Shown here one piece after another: positions 21,161 through 23,148 of a stretch of DNA of 23,148 nt (the first letter of the stretch is position 1; every line of letters starts with the position of its first letter). The notes under the pieces were generated by a model. It was not told the origin of the DNA and ran no database searches. It worked only from the letters and a program-made list of their open reading frames with translations. Made by a program: the position numbers and the translations under genes. This DNA is from an uncultured Erysipelotrichaceae bacterium (lineage in GTDB: Bacteria > Bacillota_I > Bacilli_A > RF39 > UBA660), in the NCBI GenBank assembly GCA_951801995.1, contig CATOOY010000013.1, positions 1 through 23,148 of the forward strand. Reading direction: 5' to 3'.

Positions 21161-22079
21161 AATGGCTTGTAAAGCTCCAGGTGGAAGTAAAAAGAAATAT
21201 ATTTATTATCAATGTAATAGTTGTAAAACATATATTAGAGAAGATCAACTAATAGAATTATTAGTTGATGAAATAACGGAGATAATTGAGTATGATTCGA
21301 TTGTTAGAAAATATTTCGCTCCACTTTTAAAACATAAAATAACGAATACTAATGAATTGCTTTCTAAAGAATTAATTAATTTAAAAGATAAAGTAATAAG
21401 ACTTAAAGATGCCTACTTAAATGAAATCATTAGTTTAGAAGAATATAAAGAAGATAAAACTTATTTAGAAAATAGAATTATTGATGTTGAAAAGAAAATT
21501 AAAGAGGAACAAGAATTAGAACAATACAATTTCACATTTGAAGATATAATGCTTAAAAGAGATATAGAAAGTATTAAATGTTTTATAAACCCTTTTTACG
21601 AATTAAATTTCCAAGCTAAATGGGACAAATTATCTGTATCAGAAAAACAAGAATTAATAACAAGTTATATTGATTCTATAGAAGTTATTAAAAATGATAA
21701 GGATATAAAAATAAAACATATTACTTTCAGGAAAACATTCATTGAAGAATATGCTAATATATTTAATAGTGGTGGTATTAATAGCAATCAAGAAATAAAA
21801 GCTAATGATGTGCCTATAAATATTGAAGTATCAGCACCAATGACTAGAGAAGAAATTAAGAGTTATATTAAGAAATTACAATTAAACTTTCCGATTGATT
21901 ATCAAGAATTAAAGAAAGAACAAATTAATGATAAAGAGTTTATGCTTAAATATAGTAAAGGCAATTATTTTAATGAACCTTTTAAACTAATACCTATCCT
22001 TGATAAATTTAAAATAACTAATTATGGATTAATAGAAGTACCTGTTAGTCCAATAAATATTATAAATGTTGATATTTAA
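20874..22079 (+). pseudogene. Chimeric frame: ISL3 transposase N-terminus fused to serine recombinase C-terminus
   Basis: The 401-aa frame is a fusion. Residues 1 to about 95 derive from an ISL3 transposase. From about residue 96 (IMACKAPGGSKKKYIYYQC) the sequence is the C-terminal half of a large serine recombinase: the second half of its zinc ribbon (CNSC), a long coiled coil (about 165-215, typical of these enzymes and used to control synapsis direction) and a C-terminal DNA-binding part (WDKLSVSEKQELITSYIDSIEV). Together with the upstream 158-aa frame it lacks the central recombinase domain and the first zinc ligands. It is the product of an insertion followed by an in-frame deletion and is unlikely to be functional. 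Confidence 0.8.
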
Positions 22080-22378
22080 GGTACATCTTTTTGTACCAAC
22101 AAGAGTTGTATAATTTATTTCAAAATCTTAAATTTTGGTACAAATTAGTATATTTTCAAATGCAAATAAAGGTATATTTGTAATACAATAGTAAAACAAA
22201 CAGCTGTTTTTATATATATTTTGCTATTTTTTCGTAATACAAAAGTAAAACAAAAATAATTTTGTAATACAATTTAAAAGTTGGCAAACCCTTTATTTTA
22301 GGGATAAACTCGCCACTGGCGAGTTGTTTGTAATACACACTTATCCTGCTAAAAAGTAACTCTTGATTTGGTACATAA
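22080..22378 (+). repeat. Repeat-rich intergenic stretch downstream of the recombinase
   Basis: The motif TTTGTAATACAA occurs at 22177, as TTCGTAATACAA at 22231, at 22261, and as TTTGTAATACAC at 22327. The first two copies extend to AGTAAAACAAA. A second motif, GGTACA, occurs at 22080, 22138 and 22370; the first copy is part of a GGTACA/TGTACC hairpin. Large serine recombinases often have their attachment site beside the gene, so this may be att or regulatory DNA. No gene is seen between 22080 and 22551. Confidence 0.5.
22307..22325 (+). terminator. GC-rich hairpin, possible terminator or recombination site
   Basis: AACTCGCC and GGCGAGTT pair perfectly around ACT, followed by GTTTG. It is markedly more GC-rich than its surroundings and has only a short T-run. 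A smaller CCCT/AGGG hairpin lies immediately upstream. Confidence 0.5.
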
Positions 22379-22450
22379 AAAATTATAAAACTGTTTGAAT
22401 TTCTTAAAAGAAAATGTACACAATAACTTTAAAAAGGATATGAAAAGTAT

Positions 22451-22532
22451 TATAATATTTGTATAAGTTCAACTATTATTTGTGTACAATAGATTAATTA
22501 TATTTTTTGCTAATCTATCATACAAATAGTAA
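22451..22532 (+). promoter_or_regulatory. -10 element and leader hairpin of the membrane-protein gene
   Basis: TATAAT (22451-22456) has only a weak -35 (TTTAAA, 22428-22433). The leader that follows contains a long imperfect inverted repeat, with arms around 22472-22496 and 22511-22532 sharing TAGATTA/TAATCTA and TTTGT/ACAAA. It ends just before the AAAGGAG ribosome-binding site and could govern expression. Confidence 0.4.
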
Positions 22533-22551
22533 TTTGTAAAGGAGATAATAA

Positions 22552-23148
22552 ATGAATAGTAAAATTGGGAAGTATGGAACATTATTAACAGGAATCTGTG
22601 TATTTGTGTTTGCAATATCAATGATATTAAGTTTGATAAGCAAAAATAGTTGGACTTTTTTAAGTTATTTCTCTTGTATGTTTTTAGCAATAGGCTATGT
22701 TATATTTGCTTGTTCTATATATTCATTAAATAAAAATAACGATAAAAAATCATTAGGTATTATTGGAGTGGCTTTTAGTATAATATATTGCGTTTTAATT
22801 TTTTTAGTATATTATGCTCAATGCACTACTGTTAATCTAAACTCAAGTTTAAGCAATGAATCTCTATCAATAATAGATTTTAGTAAGTTAGGAAGTTTAT
22901 TTTTTAATTATGATTTATTAGGATATGGAATTATGGCTCTATCAACATTTTTTCTATCATTTATAGTTGATACAGAAAACAATAAAAATAAGATATTACA
23001 AAAGTTATTGCGGATACACGGAATATTTTTTCCTAGTTGTTTTATTGTTCCAATGTTTCCAATATTTAATGCAAATACAGGAAATGTTGTAGGAACAATT
23101 TTATTAGAAATATGGTGCATTTATTTTTTGCCAATTTGTATATTAGGA
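22552..23148 (+). CDS. Multi-pass membrane protein, partial, runs off the window
   Basis: An ATG at 22552 behind AAAGGAG opens a frame of 199 codons with no stop before the window edge. The product starts MNSKIGKYGTLLTGICVFVF. It has about five hydrophobic segments (near residues 9-30, 36-57, 67-90, 118-138 and 155-172), with a sixth beginning near 180. Short polar loops are rich in Asn, Ser and Lys. No catalytic or transport motif is recognised. It follows the recombinase remnant on the same strand and is probably cargo of the accessory element or a gene of its insertion site. Confidence 0.75.
   Translation, partial: MNSKIGKYGTLLTGICVFVFAISMILSLISKNSWTFLSYFSCMFLAIGYVIFACSIYSLNKNNDKKSLGIIGVAFSIIYCVLIFLVYYAQCTTVNLNSSLSNESLSIIDFSKLGSLFFNYDLLGYGIMALSTFFLSFIVDTENNKNKILQKLLRIHGIFFPSCFIVPMFPIFNANTGNVVGTILLEIWCIYFLPICILG

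Noticed and set aside
22469..22690. 73-aa minus-strand frame
   Set aside because: It is antisense to the start of the plus-strand membrane protein, which has a clear ribosome-binding site and a longer frame.
1..23148. Mollicutes genetic code with TGA as tryptophan
   Set aside because: Trp is encoded by TGG throughout and no long gene has internal TGA.
1..23148. CRISPR array
   Set aside because: No regularly spaced identical repeats were seen; the 66-bp repeats at 9935-10330 encode leucine-rich repeats and the 22177-22338 motifs are irregularly spaced.

Overview
This window looks like a chromosomal segment from a very AT-rich, low-GC Firmicute of the Bacilli/Mollicutes type, probably a gut lineage related to RF39 or Erysipelotrichales. 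That placement is an inference. It rests on base composition, an SMC protein of about 980 residues (the Mollicutes length), YlmH and YkpA-like ABC-F homologues, and a 6S RNA next to tcdA as in Bacillus. Tryptophan is read from TGG and no long gene has an in-frame TGA, so the standard bacterial code fits.

Bases 1-5300 (minus strand) hold a cluster of sigma-70 family genes in different states of decay: an intact 287-aa factor, a near-duplicate that stops before region 4, a third factor with a TAA where region 4.2 normally has Gln, and a promoter-proximal sigma pseudogene. The third factor is in the same frame as a 764-aa protein built of about seven to nine tandem sigma-region-4-like modules with a period near 75 residues. 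Read through its single TAA, this locus is one 1065-codon open frame: a sigma factor with a tandem region-4 tail. This is the most novel item in the window.

Bases 5300-16300 are housekeeping and envelope genes: peptide deformylase (+), an ABC-F/YlmH ribosome-associated operon (-), a FAD/Rieske oxidoreductase (+), a pilin-like protein with BspA-type leucine-rich repeats (-), SMC (-), a membrane-anchored protein split by a TAA, an unknown 174-aa protein, TcdA and a probable 6S RNA.

Bases 16300-19620 hold a zinc-ribbon membrane protein, a promoter-driven AT-rich stretch that may be a decayed riboswitch or small RNA, tRNA-Glu(CTC) and tRNA-Gln(CTG), an overlooked 53-aa membrane peptide, and an SDR plus flavin-reductase/rubredoxin operon with a consensus promoter and a clear terminator.

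Bases 19620-23148 (plus strand) are accessory DNA beginning at a tRNA-Thr(GGT) gene. They carry a small unknown gene, a leader peptide overlapping a terminator hairpin (an apparent attenuator), a large serine recombinase broken by an ISL3-type insertion and a later deletion, a repeat-rich intergenic stretch that may hold attachment-site sequence, and an unknown multi-pass membrane protein that runs off the window.
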